Shown here: positions 36,601 to 48,880 of the stretch, in pieces | How the letters are laid out: every line of letters starts with the position of its first letter | Numbering within the stretch: position 1 is the stretch's first letter | DNA from: Paramecium octaurelia | Taxonomy: Eukaryota > Ciliophora > Oligohymenophorea > Peniculida > Parameciidae | Direction: 5' to 3' | Assembly: GCA_905182995.1 (NCBI GenBank) | Contig: CAJJDP010000023.1 | Location: 99,474-163,473, forward strand | Length of the DNA: 64,000 nt | Notes under the pieces: generated by a model | Told to the model about the DNA's origin: nothing | What the model saw: only the letters and a program-made list of their open reading frames with translations | The model's database searches: none | Program-made: the position numbers and the translations under genes

Positions 36601-37571
36601 TGGATATCTTATAGTAGTAGTCTTATCTGAAATATATCAATGTGGAAATTCCACAGAACTTGAAAATCTACTATGAGTCCAGCAATGCCATCTCTTTTCA
36701 ACCATTCCTGTAATACCTTAATCTCAACACATTAAGTTCAAATTAATTGGAATTTTAATACATTGAGGCCAAGTACAAGTTCAAAGAGTACGAAGTAAAT
36801 GCTGACATTGCTGCAAATCTATAGCTGTTTTTGATCATTGTGACGACTGTATTCATTTCTAAGTTCATTTTTAAACAACTACTCAAATATCTATTTAAAT
36901 CCAATATACCTATGATATAGCAATACAAATTTCAATTGCATTCCACATTTACATTGATAATCTCAAAACTCTATTTCAATTTTGCTAAGCAAGGATTACA
37001 AGTCATCATTTACTCTAACAGTTTTGATTTGCTTTTCATCTCCTGTATTTAGTTGAGTGTTGATTGCGATTTATACAGAACACTCCTGTCAGTATGGATT
37101 ATTGTTTTCACAACCCTTGTAATAATACAACCTAAGAAGAATAGATAGCAAAATAGTGTTATCATCGTCAAGAAACTTGCATACATTATGATTCTGGTGT
37201 TTTACCAATCTTGTTAGATAGTTCAATCGATATTGTTGTCGTTGATTCAAACTTTTTATATGTCATTTTTAATCAGTCAGTAAAAAAGCATGTCTCTCTA
37301 ATTTTTGAAGCAGTTTATGGCTGAAGTATCAATGCTATTTACTCTTGTAATGAACTTTAGCTACTGGGATGAGTTAATGACTTAACTTAATTACCAGAAC
37401 AAAGTAGATATTTCATGGAGTCAAATTGCATTGTTAACTTCATCGTTGGCTTCTATCATTTTGGTAGAGACATACAATTCTTTTTTGAATATTTATAAGA
37501 AAGTTTAATAGAAAATGAAGGGAAAACCTTGTAACTCAAAGTAGCCTTTCGAATAAATGATTGTTTTTTGA
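33642..37571 (+). CDS. Large cysteine-rich (DUF4215 repeat) transmembrane receptor-like protein
   Basis: 1276 residues, four introns of 22-28 nt in the first 1.1 kb, in frame. It opens with a signal peptide (MNLKLMWIMVQCVIGITK), then two ectodomain units of the FGGSN...FTLPPHYKLYLSF / YGGYNSMTAAG...FNLPPHSDLYF kind found in many ciliate surface proteins. Next come about seven DUF4215/Myxococcus-type Cys repeats, CGDGxxxxxxxCDDGNxxxxDGCxxCxxxC, between 34750 and 36060. A beta-rich juxtamembrane part follows. The last 400 residues have several membrane helices (LQLFLIIVTTVFISKFIF, WIIVFTTLVIIQP, LAYIMILVF). The topology is a large extracellular head on a polytopic membrane domain. Ligand and function are unknown; adhesion or sensing are the usual guesses for this family. 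Confidence 0.85.
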
Positions 37572-37628
37572 TTATATGTATATTTAATAGTTGAATTTTA
37601 AAACTGCTATCGAAATATTATTTTTATT

Positions 37629-39212
37629 ATGGATCCTATCTTGACAGAGAGTCATAAACTCATTCAATAATAAAAATTCCAATAGGCATTTGCTTTGCTC
37701 CAATAAAACGAATCCAAAATACTTTCACAACCACAACATCAAAATCAATTTCATTTAAATACTGGGATATGTAGCTTTCGACTTGGAAATTACAAGTAGG
37801 CCATCTCTCATCTTGATTTATGCGACAAGAATGATTCTGAGCAAAATGTAACTGCCATTAAATATCTCTTGATGGCCCTTATTTATGATCAATAGTACGA
37901 GAGATGCATGAAGGAATCAACAATATTTCTAGAATACTAGAATGTCTAAATACTACTAAATGTATATCAGAGTAGAGGTCAATGTCTCTAAGATTAGGGT
38001 TTATATCTGGCAGCCATCCAGGAATTCAAGAAATCAATCGCAAAAGGAAACAAAAACAATATCGACATTGCCTATTGTTATCTGCAATTGGATGAATTGC
38101 AAGATGTAGAGATATTCGTAAATGCATATTCAGACAAAGAATAAAGTGATATCCAAGCCCAATTGATTAAAGCTGAACTTCTCTTAAGAACTGCCAGAGA
38201 GAAAGAAGGTGCTTAAGTTCTGTACACTGCGTATTAGTATTACAAATCGAAATAATTTGGAAATACTGATTACACTCCTAAGGAACTAGAATACTTGGAG
38301 TCCAAATTGAATGATAGAAATGGAAAATACATAGAGTCCTTTTATAAAAAGACCAGAACACATAATTTAGATGATGATTCTAAGAATACATTTGTATTAT
38401 TTGTTAAGGAATTGAACAATAAATAATCATAGGAATTATCAAAACAAATTGAAGAACAAATTAAAAAAGTGCTCTCCAAAACATAATTATTGAAGATGCA
38501 TGCTGAAAAAGCAGTAGAATCACTTTTAGAAGATTAACAATTTAAAGATTATTACGAAACCTTCATTCAATGTGTTGAGTCTACTTTCGATCGAGCAAGT
38601 GGATTTGTAAACAGATTCTAAATCAAGACTGACGACATTCTCATCACTTTTGGAATAGAATTATTAGCCATGGTTCCCTTAGTTGGTTAAACAGTGTCAT
38701 CAGTTGTCAACTCGTTACAAGCTGAGATCAGGACATTGCAAATAGTTCAGAGATCAACTGCCTTAATCTAAATTGGCAACACCCAAGATGAATTGACATT
38801 TTTGATGAAACAAGTTCTCGTCATTGTCCTGTAAGATTAGGAGAAACAAAAGGAAATCAAGAACCCTGAAATCTCAAAGAGTTATTAAAGTTACTTGAGA
38901 GATTTCTTGAATTTGAAATTGCAAATCAAAAAGTCACTAATTAATCAATTAGACGATATCTACATTAGGGAGAAAAATCAATAAGAATTATTGGCAATTA
39001 AAGATGCTAGTGAATTACTAGGAACCTACTTTAGTTCTGGGTATTTGTCTTTGTTTGAAGATAAGGATGAAGAGAAACTTCCATAGATTTGTGCAGAATT
39101 TGTTTTGGCAGAAGGTGAGTAAAAGGCTTAATTAAGAAAGAATGCGTCGAGAAAAATAGAAGGCTAAAATGATAAATAAATAATTGAGAGTAAATGTTGT
39201 GTTATTTATTGA
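37629..39212 (+). CDS. Helical repeat (TPR-like) protein
   Basis: 527 residues, no introns, ATG 37629 to TGA 39210-39212. The N-terminal half has TPR-style helix pairs (LNTGICSFRLGNYKQAISH, ALIYDQQYERCMKESTIF, YLAAIQEFKKSIAKG). The C-terminal half is helical with coiled-coil stretches (EKQKEIKNPEISKSYQSYL). A hydrophobic patch ITFGIELLAMVPLVGQTVSS could be an amphipathic or buried helix. I do not recognise a named family. It follows the receptor gene by 57 bp on the same strand. Confidence 0.75.
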
Positions 39213-39282
39213 TTATCCTATATCTACCTTTGATTATTTGTCATATTATATTTATATATTATTATTATCAATAATTGAACTT

Positions 39283-39985
39283 ATGAATAAAATAACAATG
39301 AAGGATGAATCTGAATAAACAGCCAATTTTTTCTATCCTCCAGATCAATTAGGAAATAAATAAAAGTTTGTGCATTCCAGGAGAATCTTGAAACCCAAGA
39401 ATACAGTTTCTAATCCTTCTACTTAATTGTAAAATATCTAATTTAATTATGGATTATAGAACGATTTCAAAGCGTAGTTCTGATCATTCAGGCTTACACA
39501 CTCCTCCTTAGATAAGTGAATTGAGTAAGCATTCAGAGATCTTGAGAGAATGTGAGATGAAAAAGAATAACAATTATCGAATACTGAGTTCGAATATCAA
39601 TCAACGACAGAGCTATCCTCAATAGATTAGTTTTAGAAATGAATTCTTATTTGTAAACGAATAGAAAATAAATTAATTTGCTTAAAGTCCTTTATCAAAG
39701 ATTAACAAACTACCTGAAATCTTCAATCACAGAAGCTCTTGTCAAGGGTTCAAACAGAATTACAGAATCCAGAGCAGTAAGAGCAAACGAGATACGATTA
39801 CTAATTTTACTTATGAATGCCCCAAACAACAATGCGTACAGGAATTCATGTAACAATTGGAATTAAAACAAACAATTTAGAAATAAAAGTAAACAAAATA
39901 GCCTAGTTAACCTATTTCCTTTTTATAAGCAAAACAATAAATGAAGATGATAAATCGAATATTTTCAGGCAAACGGGATTCGTGA
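39283..39985 (+). CDS. Basic, low-complexity protein of unknown function
   Basis: 223 residues, one 31-nt intron at 39429-39459, in frame (ATG 39283, TGA 39983-39985). It is rich in Lys, Arg, Gln, Ser and Asn (RRILKPKNTVSNPS, QNYRIQSSKSKRDTIT, QLELKQTIQKQKQTKQ) with no recognised domain and no membrane helix. It is convergent with the CAMK gene, 14 bp between stops. A shorter start at 39451 lies inside the intron and is not used in my model. Confidence 0.65.
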
Positions 39986-39999
39986 TTATAGTATATATC

Positions 40000-41781
40000 T
40001 CATTCCATTGTTGATTTTTGTACCTTATAGGAACTAGCTTTTTTCAATCCCATCTTGGGTGTCTATGCATTAAGTTTCGATATTGCATCTTCCAAATGAG
40101 ATGCCTCCTCATTCACGCAATCATCATCCTTACTCATTTGATTAATTTATTATTAAAACGAATTTTTCAAGGCCGTCTTCCTCAAATCTGATTAGTTATT
40201 CTTCTTAGCCACCGGCGAATCTAATATAAACTAATCAAATACTTGCATCTGGATTGAGTTACTGCTTCATTGACTAATTGAATTAACTAAATTTGCTTTA
40301 CTAAGGTTACGGCTTCTAATCTAATCTCGTTACTGATCCATTATTGGACACATTCGAAAACGATCCCATAGTATCAATTCTCCCATTCATAGCAGGTTGT
40401 CTCTGCTGTAATTGCATTGATCCAACCTGACTTGGAGGTCTATATAATCAATTTACAACAATTATTACCCTTATTGCTTTCCTAATCCATAGACGAAGTC
40501 CTTTTCGTATTCTCGAAGACTGTCTTGAACATCAATCAAATCTTGTTCCTTGAAGATCTCCTTGAAGTATGGATGTTTTAGACAATCTTCAGAGGAAACT
40601 CTGCCTTTGGGTTCTGGAAATAACATCTTCTTCAATAGATCTACTAATTATAGTGGTGCCTATGAGGATTGAGATCGAAATTACTGTTTATATTTATTTT
40701 AGGTTGTAATTAATCTCGCAATTCTTGTTTGCTCTTAGAATGGCCTTATAATCTGTTCCTTAGAAGGGTTGTCTACCTGTTAGGAGTATGTAGAAGATCA
40801 CTCCTGCACTAAACACATCGCATTTTTCATCATAAAAGGGATCTCCTTCCTTATAGATCAATATTTCAGGAGCAACGAATCCAGGCGTTCCACATCTCTT
40901 AAATAGGATATCTTCATTGAGAAAACTGGCTAATCCAAAGTCTGCAATCACTACATCGGTATCATTATCTTTTTCTTTTAGTAGCAGGTTCTCTGGTTTC
41001 AAATCTCGATGGATACACTTTTTTGAATGTAGATGGCAGAGTGCTTTCATTAGATTATACATTAATTTTTGTAGATTGGGGGCAGTCAATGGCTAGGATT
41101 TGACTCTAGATAGTAACTCACCTCCTTTTAAAATATCCAAAATAAAATAAATGGAATTTTAAGTTTCATAGACTTCATGCAGTCTTACTAGATTTTCTTG
41201 ATTCAATCTTCTCATCACCTTAATTTCATTTTCCAATGATTCCCTTCCTTTAAATTGTTCTAACATGAATTCTTTGTTAAATGCCTTGACAGCATAATTG
41301 ATACCAGTAGATTTTTTTGTCGCCAAATACACTTTAGCAAAACTTCCTTTGCCGATCATTTTAGTAACTCCGAATTCATCATGGAATGTGGATTGGAGAC
41401 ATCTGTAATTGAGAAGATTCTTGAAGGCAGTGTAATCGTCTAGTTTGAGATCAATAAACTTCCCATTTCGAGATAACCTAATAATGTTACCATGTTGATC
41501 ATTTTTAATTATGTTCATCATAACAACTGTAGTTTAGAGCTAATACATTGTTCCTTTGTTGAGGTAATATAGATGCTCGTTTCCCAACTAGATTGTTATT
41601 GGTTTCAACTGTTTTGATTTTTTGGCAATCTTATAACAATCCTACTGGAATACAATGTTGTCGTTCTAGAGATTGATACAAGAATTACATCGTAAATGTC
41701 TCGATTCAGAGTCTGCCAAAGAGGCGGAGTCTTAGCCATCAGTTCTGGATTATCAAAAAAAGAAGCGATTTCAGTATTCAT
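40000..41781 (-). CDS. Ser/Thr protein kinase, CAMK type, with N-terminal PH-like extension
   Basis: 563 residues from ATG 41781, introns of 23, 25, 20 and 22 nt, in frame. The first 125 residues (VFQQDCYKIAKKSKQLKP, LYYLNKGTMYQL, NIIRLSRNGKFIDLKL) look like a PH-type beta domain, common in ciliate kinases of this group. Then follow IGKGSFAKVYLA, YAVKAFNK, ILKGGELLSRV, CIHRDLKPENLLL, VIADFGLAS, RCGTPGFVAPEIL, CDVFSAGVIFYILLTG and GRVSSEDCLKHPYF. All catalytic residues are present. The last 130 residues are Gln/Asn/Ser-rich. Splicing the last two introns is needed to reach the true end at TGA 40002-40000. Confidence 0.88.
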
Positions 41782-41820
41782 AATGATATTTATTAAATTA
41801 TATTAATATTTATTATATAT

Positions 41821-44800
41821 ATGGGTGCAGCTTGTGCTAATGCCAAAATGAATTAGACAGTTCCTTTGATAAAAATTACAAATGGAGAAGATTAGACTGA
41901 AAAAAAATAGGAAGGCCAGTAATAATAGTAAAGAAGTACATCTTCTCGAGAACAAAACATTACTAAATTAAGCACGCTTTCAAAATAAGTTTCAAACATT
42001 TCCTCAGATGGAGTACCAGTGAGAAAGTAAACAACTTCACGAATGTCCATTTCAGGTGAGGATAGAGAGAAGAAACCCAAAGTTCAAGGGAAAAACCAAG
42101 GCCAAGAGCAATTGCTAAAACAAAGAGAATTTATACTCGAGAAATTTCTGAATGATATTCAATTGTTAGATAAGCAGCTAATGTCAGACGTCATTCAGAT
42201 GTTGAGATTCTTCTTGTCTCATTTGGAATAATCCAACATCTATTGGACCAAGTAACAAATTCAATACTATCATTAGAGTCTGGTTAATCAACAAAAATGA
42301 TTACAGCATCGTCGTAGGATTCACCAACAACATAGGCGAGTCCAAAAAAATAAGAATCTTGTATACAAAGCAAATTGAATTGGTGGCTAATCTACTGGAC
42401 AACTATTTGTTTTTCTAACAATTTGCTAGTTATAAGATACACGATTTCAGCTTCAGATTGAACAAAAAACACAATAACTTCTACGTCTTTTCGGAATAAG
42501 AATATTGCGACGTGTCTTTAGAGAATATTTAATTGTAACCCGAAGATATCCAACCCTTATTGGAGTATCTACTTAACACTATATAATATATGCATCAAAA
42601 TTTCTATGTTCATTCAGGGTAATACATATTTGTAATTAAGAATTAAGCCATCCAACGTCTACATGATTTATCATAAATAAAAGGTATTTAAATTAGACTT
42701 GAGTTTTTCCGCTTTCAGATTCTCCAGAAGACTCATCAAAAATAAAATCAAGGATTTTAGAGCCAATCTTGTCAATGACTTAGAAGATATTGCTATTCTT
42801 ATTATCAATTCCTTCTACAAAGGCTCTGAAATTAGATAACAATTAAAACAAAAGAACATTGATTTCGCCAACATCATTGAGTCCCTCTATCAGAAATAGA
42901 AGAATGTCATCGAATCCTACATCAAAGATATTATCCTATTACTCTACAGAAATAGATAATATCTCTATGATCTCAAAGCATCCGATTACGTTTAATTATT
43001 GAAGTGCCATTCCACTCCTGAATTAAAGGATCTTATCCTCGATACCCCAAGTACCAATAATAATAATGCTAATAATAATCCTAACAATCATACCAAGAAT
43101 GTACTATTTGAATACTCTAATAATAAAGTAGTCTTTTATCATTTGACATCAACTAGAAATCAAAAGTCATACACCTAATATGAATTGGTTGATCAAAATG
43201 GATAATAGATTAATATTATTAAAGGAAGTGCTTACATACAGGATAATAAATGTTATTTCGCATATGAAAACATGATTGGGATGATATCCATTAAGCTCAG
43301 TTCTGAATAACTTGAAGACACCTTAGAAATGCTGTAGATATCACTCAGATAATATTTGGCAACAAAAGAATAGTAAAAGAAAGAGAGAATCGATTCTGCA
43401 TAAAAGAATTACTAACTGCAATTATAAATCAATTAACATAGTCCTACAACTTAGATAGAAGATTAATTCAAATTCAGAGACACTGCTCAGACTCAAAAAT
43501 AACCTAATAAGAATTTCCATGATAGAATCTACTTTACTCCCTAAAATTTATAAGAAATATTCAGCATTATTGATATTGAATAAAGGAATTATATCACAGC
43601 CTAATAATTCTATGATTTCCTACAATAATAAACTGATTCAATTGACAACTCATTACTTTAACAGCTATTGTTTGATAAAATATAAGAAATTGTACTCTTC
43701 TTCTCAGATAAGAATTTGACTTTTCATGAATTCCTATAAATATTTTCTTTCAGGTCAAAATAACAATTGCCCATTTACAAGAAGATTGTTAAACCTTTGA
43801 AATAGGCTTAAAATGTAAAATCGTTTACGATTATTAACAATACTGTTCATTACTACGATGGTTAATATTTATACAATGATGACAACCAAATCGAAATACA
43901 ATACGACCTAAAATATCTTACTAGTAATCAAAACCAATTATTAATTATCGGCATCCAAGATGGTTGTCTATTAATTAATACCTAATACAATTCTATACAG
44001 ACAGATGTGAAAATCATGTCTGAGTTTGGATTTTACAGATTAAATGATCTTTACTTCATCACATAACAAAATGAACTTATTTTGTATTCCATAAAACAAA
44101 AAAAAAGTGTAAAACTCAATATCAATGGGATCTCGTCATCTAGCAATTTAATTTATCATAAATATTTTATCCTCTATTTAAATGATTAGAATGTTTACAG
44201 AATATTTTTATCCTCCGATAAATGGTGTGTAACATCTTTTAATGTATTTGAAGTTTTATTTGAACACGGAAGATTAGATTAAAAAATCAAATTGAAGTAA
44301 ATAAGCACCAAACAAAATTCGAGTGATGAATTAATTGGGTCGTATTCTATCAATAAGGTTCATTATCCTATTACAAATTAAACTCCATCATTATTCAGAA
44401 TCCTATCGGTTTCAAAAGAACAATAAAACTATATCCTTATCTAAAGAATTGTACATGTCGAATTTGAATCATTTGATGAATGCTATTAGGTATGTAAATA
44501 TTTGGATCCCTATTTGTTGGATTTCTTTTTGAGCATGGAATAATACGATGGAAAATTGAGATTAAACTATATCATAGAGAATTGTGATCTCATTTAAAAA
44601 GAGGATTGTAATTTTAATTTAATTAAGAGATGCGTCAAGAAATTAAATGAATTAAGATCCCATGATATCTTTGTTTAGGATATGCACCCAAATAATATTT
44701 TTATTACTCCAAATTCAGTTATTTTTGCTTCTCTTATATATAAGACCAATATTCCTAGTATTTATTAGGAAAAGTCTGTACCCTTTATGTCCTCATTAGA

Positions 44801-46058
44801 ATATATGGAACCTAAGTCATTTTTGGCATTTACCTAAAATTTGACATAAAATTAGATCTTTATAAATCCCAGTAAGGCTAATATTTACAGTTTAGGATTA
44901 ATATTTTTAAGGCTACTATCAAATTATCAAATTAAAAATACTAAAGAATAATAATTTTATTTGATGGAAATAAATTTGGCTCTTTAATAATTTTAATTCC
45001 CTAATTTAAAACCATTACTTGAAGAAATGCTAAAAGAGAATGAAGAATAAAGATATGATTCTTATTAATTAATATAATTTATTAGAAAATATTAAAAATT
45101 AAATTAAAAAGAATTGTTCTTTACATCACAACCATTATAATTATTAGAATAATAACAGTAAACTTTATATGGGTATTAAAACAACACAATTTATTAATAT
45201 CAGCAAGTATTTAAAATTTACATGAACATTTTATCCACTAATTTGTAGGTCTTATGCGTTTAATCGAATGATGAAGGATAATTAATTCTATTAGTTAAAT
45301 CATTAAATTAAAAAACCTTTAAATATTTATTGCTATACATAACGTTATCCTAGAATCAATACGAATAGTAGCAACAGCATTCAACCTTAATATTTGAAGA
45401 ATTAGTTAACTTCCAAAAATTTGCAGAAGAAGATTAAGATGAATATGACAATAACCAATTATAAATTATACAACAGAATTGCTAACATGTCTAATCACCT
45501 CATGTGGTTTCAAAAGAAGTGTAAGTTCCAATATTTGATTTACAAAATGTGAATGAATGTACATATTTGATAAATGGAGAAGAACTTTATTTTTTTGGAT
45601 TTGGAATAACCAATGAAATAAGAAGAGTTGGATCCAGAGATTGCTTTGTATATATGCCTAAAAGAAACTTATTCAAAAAAGTAGGGTATAGAACGACTTA
45701 TTATGAAGCTTAAGCCTTAGATTTTGGAGAATATTGGCTGCTATTAGAGAAAAATTCTAATCATAATAAAATTAGAATTCAGTCAATAACAAAGGCTTAA
45801 TTTTAATGCACTGAAAGATTAATCAAATTAAAAAATAGTGACAGAGTATTTTATTTTAAATACTTACAAAATGTAATCGCCATCTCAAATAACTTGTGTT
45901 GGTATATCAATATCGAAGCATTTAAAGCATTTGAAATATCATGTGATAATATACCCTAATCAATAATCTCAATGCAAAACACTTAAAATAATACAATCTT
46001 AACATAGGATGGAGTATCAACATTGTAGTTTGATGGTAATGTGTTAAAAATATATTGA
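41821..46058 (+). CDS. Large MGAAC-start protein with two degenerate kinase domains
   Basis: 1396 residues with two introns (25 and 22 nt), in frame. The start MGAACANAK fits N-myristoylation at Gly2 and palmitoylation at Cys5, so membrane tethering is likely. A Gln/Ser-rich linker is followed by a kinase-like fold. YVHSGIKPSNVYMI replaces HRDLKPEN, and KLDLSFSAF stands where DFG is expected. There is no clear glycine loop or catalytic Asp. A helical/EF-hand-like stretch (LQEIFSIIDIEQRNYITA) near residue 570 and a beta-rich region follow. A second kinase-like C-lobe (VQDMHPNNIFITPN, SLEYMEPKSFL, ANIYSLGLIFLRLLSN) and a beta-propeller-like tail complete it. I infer a tandem pseudokinase scaffold. 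No homologue family name can be given. Confidence 0.75.
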
Positions 46059-46074
46059 TTTATATTTTATATCA

Positions 46075-48058
46075 ATGGTATTTGAATACTTATTAAATTG
46101 TGTTTCTTAAAATTGGAAATTCACTTTAGAATCCATATCAATCAACTCCATTCTCTAATAGTAAGTATTTTAATAAACTATCATTATGTATATTCATTAT
46201 CTATTCATCAAAAGAGATTCTCTATTTAGAACTATTAGTATTTATCAAATCTAGTTCCTTTTTTAGATTAGTTATCTTTAAATATATCTTTAATCTAATA
46301 AAAAGTATAAGCAAAATCTAATATTAGATTCCTTATTTCTAAGACTATTAATATATTCTTTTTTCTTAAATTATCAAAATTCTCTATCTTATTCATCTTC
46401 TCTACCATTCTCGATTTCTAGTAATTTATTATCATTAGTAGTAATCCTGCGAATGTATAAAAAATATAAAAATATGAAGATCTTCTATTATATTCACTTA
46501 TAAGCTATATAATATCCTTACCCAAAAGTCCTAATTGAAGAGAAGTTTAATTTATTACAAATTTTTCCTCATAAAAAAATGGAATATTATAGAAAATGTA
46601 CATCTGATACACTTTATTAAATGATAAATAGAGGGATTGACATCATTTCTCTTAGATCTTGTATTTTATATGTAATATCTGTGATGATATCAAAATTCTT
46701 AATAATGCCAATCAAATTACTGAAGTTATTAATATAAAATTAATTATATAATAATGCTTATATTTCTCTTTTATTATGCATATTCATAATTCATACAAGA
46801 AGGAATATCAATTTTGGAGAAAGGCATGAAGATATCATAAGATAGAGATTAGATATATTCGAATTGTCCATAGATTTTGAATTCTATTTGTGATAAGCGA
46901 TTACCTTCTATATCGAATTAAGACTAGGAAATTATAAATTTTATTCAGCTCTAAGTAAGTTGTTATAAATAAAAAGGCTTAATAAGTGTTGGAGTAATTA
47001 GAGCCTGAATAAAATACGCATTCGTATTATAATAAAAATATCAACAAATTATTTTAAGAAATAGTTTTATATGATCAAAACGAAGAGTTGCTTTCATTTA
47101 AATTTGAATTTAGTTAATTTTATTAGAAAAAAGAATTGTAGCGAATTCAGTATAAGTATTACATAGACTTTAAAAATCGATCAGCCATTCTAATGAATTC
47201 TAAAAATAACAGTTTGTAAGAATTTAACACGACTATGTATATGAAATTTTCAGATTTTTATATACCTTCTAGAAGTAATTTAATTACTCAACAATTCGGA
47301 TCGCTCAATACTTTGTATCCTCCAGATGGTTTTAATATAAGAACTGCAGAATAGAATGGATCTATATACTTTACTAAACCAGTTTACTTAACTTAATTTT
47401 ACGCCTTTAGTTACCACTTAAATTCCATCATTCAAATGAACTATAACAATTAAACTATTAAGATGGTTTCAATTCCCATAAGCAAAAAATGGATTCTAAT
47501 ACATGGTCCATCTGGCTAACTAATTAATAATATAACTGTTGACAAGGATATACACATTGACTCAATTGCTATTAAAGTGTAGAAACAACCATATACAAAA
47601 TAACAGATAAAGGCATTAGTAATTGAAAAGCTTCTAGAACAATACTATCTATTGCATTCAGAATCACTAATTAACGCATTGAAAATAGAGGAAGATTAAA
47701 ATTCTGATTAACCTAATAAGTAGAAAGTTGTTGATACTACTGACGATTTGTATTAATAAACAATAAAGGTATTTTTGGAATTCTTAGAATTAATTTTGGC
47801 TAGGATCAAACAAATAAAAAAATAAAAATAATATGAATCATTGAATTCTGATCAAATAAAAGATATTTTATTAGATGTATGTAAGTATTTGATAATAAAA
47901 AGATTGAAAATGAGATGACACAAAATGAAGTCTTGATATTTTAGAGTTTGTTTTCTAATTTCATAATAGAGAAATATAATGAGGATGACATAATGTTAAT
48001 GCATTAAAAGTTACTTTAGATGGACAAAGGATTATAAGATAAAAAAACAAAAGATTGA
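46075..48058 (+). CDS. Unassigned protein, N-terminal exons unresolved
   Basis: From ATG 46754 to TGA 48056-48058 the model is good, with introns at 46955-46976 (22 nt) and a 26-nt intron near 47880 (GTATGTAAGTATTTGATAATAAAAAG). It contains SQFIQEGISILEKGMKI, a beta-rich middle (FTKPVYLTQFYAFSYHL, WILIHGPSGQLINNITVD) and a charged helical tail. Upstream, a frame from ATG 46075, only 16 bp after the previous stop, stays open for over 800 bases with hydrophobic segments (ISSNLLSLVVILRMYKK). I could not join it to the downstream frame with one clean intron. I do not recognise the family. Confidence 0.5.
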
Positions 48059-48073
48059 ATTATAGTAATAATT

Positions 48074-48760
48074 TCATTTAAGTGAGTCTTCATATTTATG
48101 ATCTCTTAATAATTTAAATTTATTTTTATATGCCAAAAATGCAGACCATTGTTTGGTGAAAGGGTTGGCATTCAAGTCTTTTAGAGGTAATTAGAATGTC
48201 GATTTTGACATTAGTTTTTTCTTTTCATTATCATAATAATTTTGTAATTTAGTTTCTGGTACTTTTATGAATTCTTCCTTTTGTAATGGAGAATCCTGCT
48301 TTTCAATTTAGTTCAATAAAATATTCAGAGATTAAGATTGTTAGGATATATTTTAAGAAAATAACTTAACAGATCCTCTAACTTTTTTTGGTATCACAGG
48401 GTTATAATATCCAACTGCAGGTTAGTTATTATCGGGTGTTTTTATCAATAAGTAATTTTTTTTAATAGGGGGAATAAAGTTAGATTAGATAGTTTATTTA
48501 TGAGATGTTGACCAGGTTGAATAATTGGTTTTAGACATCTATGGTTATTGGATATCTTTAAAAAGGGTTTTGAGGAAAATAAAATTATTGGTTTCTTATT
48601 GTTGGGATGAATGATTGCTGAATCTTAAATAAATGGGTCTTTTTTTGACTTTGGATGGTTATGATTTTGGAGTAATAGAGAGACGCAATTTTGATTTGTT
48701 AAATTTAAATTAAGTTTTGTAGGTCGTTTTTGATCTGATGTCTTCTTGCTCGTTATCCAT
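48074..48760 (-). CDS. Basic protein with one STPGR-like (sperm-tail PG-rich) motif
   Basis: 228 residues, no introns, ATG 48760 to TGA 48076-48074. It is rich in Lys, Ser and Gln. NNQPAVGYYNPVIPKKVRG near residue 115 resembles the P-G-x-G-x-Y-x-P repeat of SHIPPO/STPGR proteins, which bind or line axonemal microtubules. The C-terminus ends in LKDLNANPFTKQWSAFLAY. One motif is weak evidence, so an axonemal role is only a suggestion. It is convergent with the previous gene, 15 bp between stops. Confidence 0.65.
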
Positions 48761-48880
48761 GATTCCAGTGATGAAATCATATTAGGACTTAGTTTCTAGT
48801 ATTGATTAAAGGGATTATTTCATAAAAATTATTATGATTAATTCTCAATAAATAAAATATTAAATTAAAATCACTTATAA

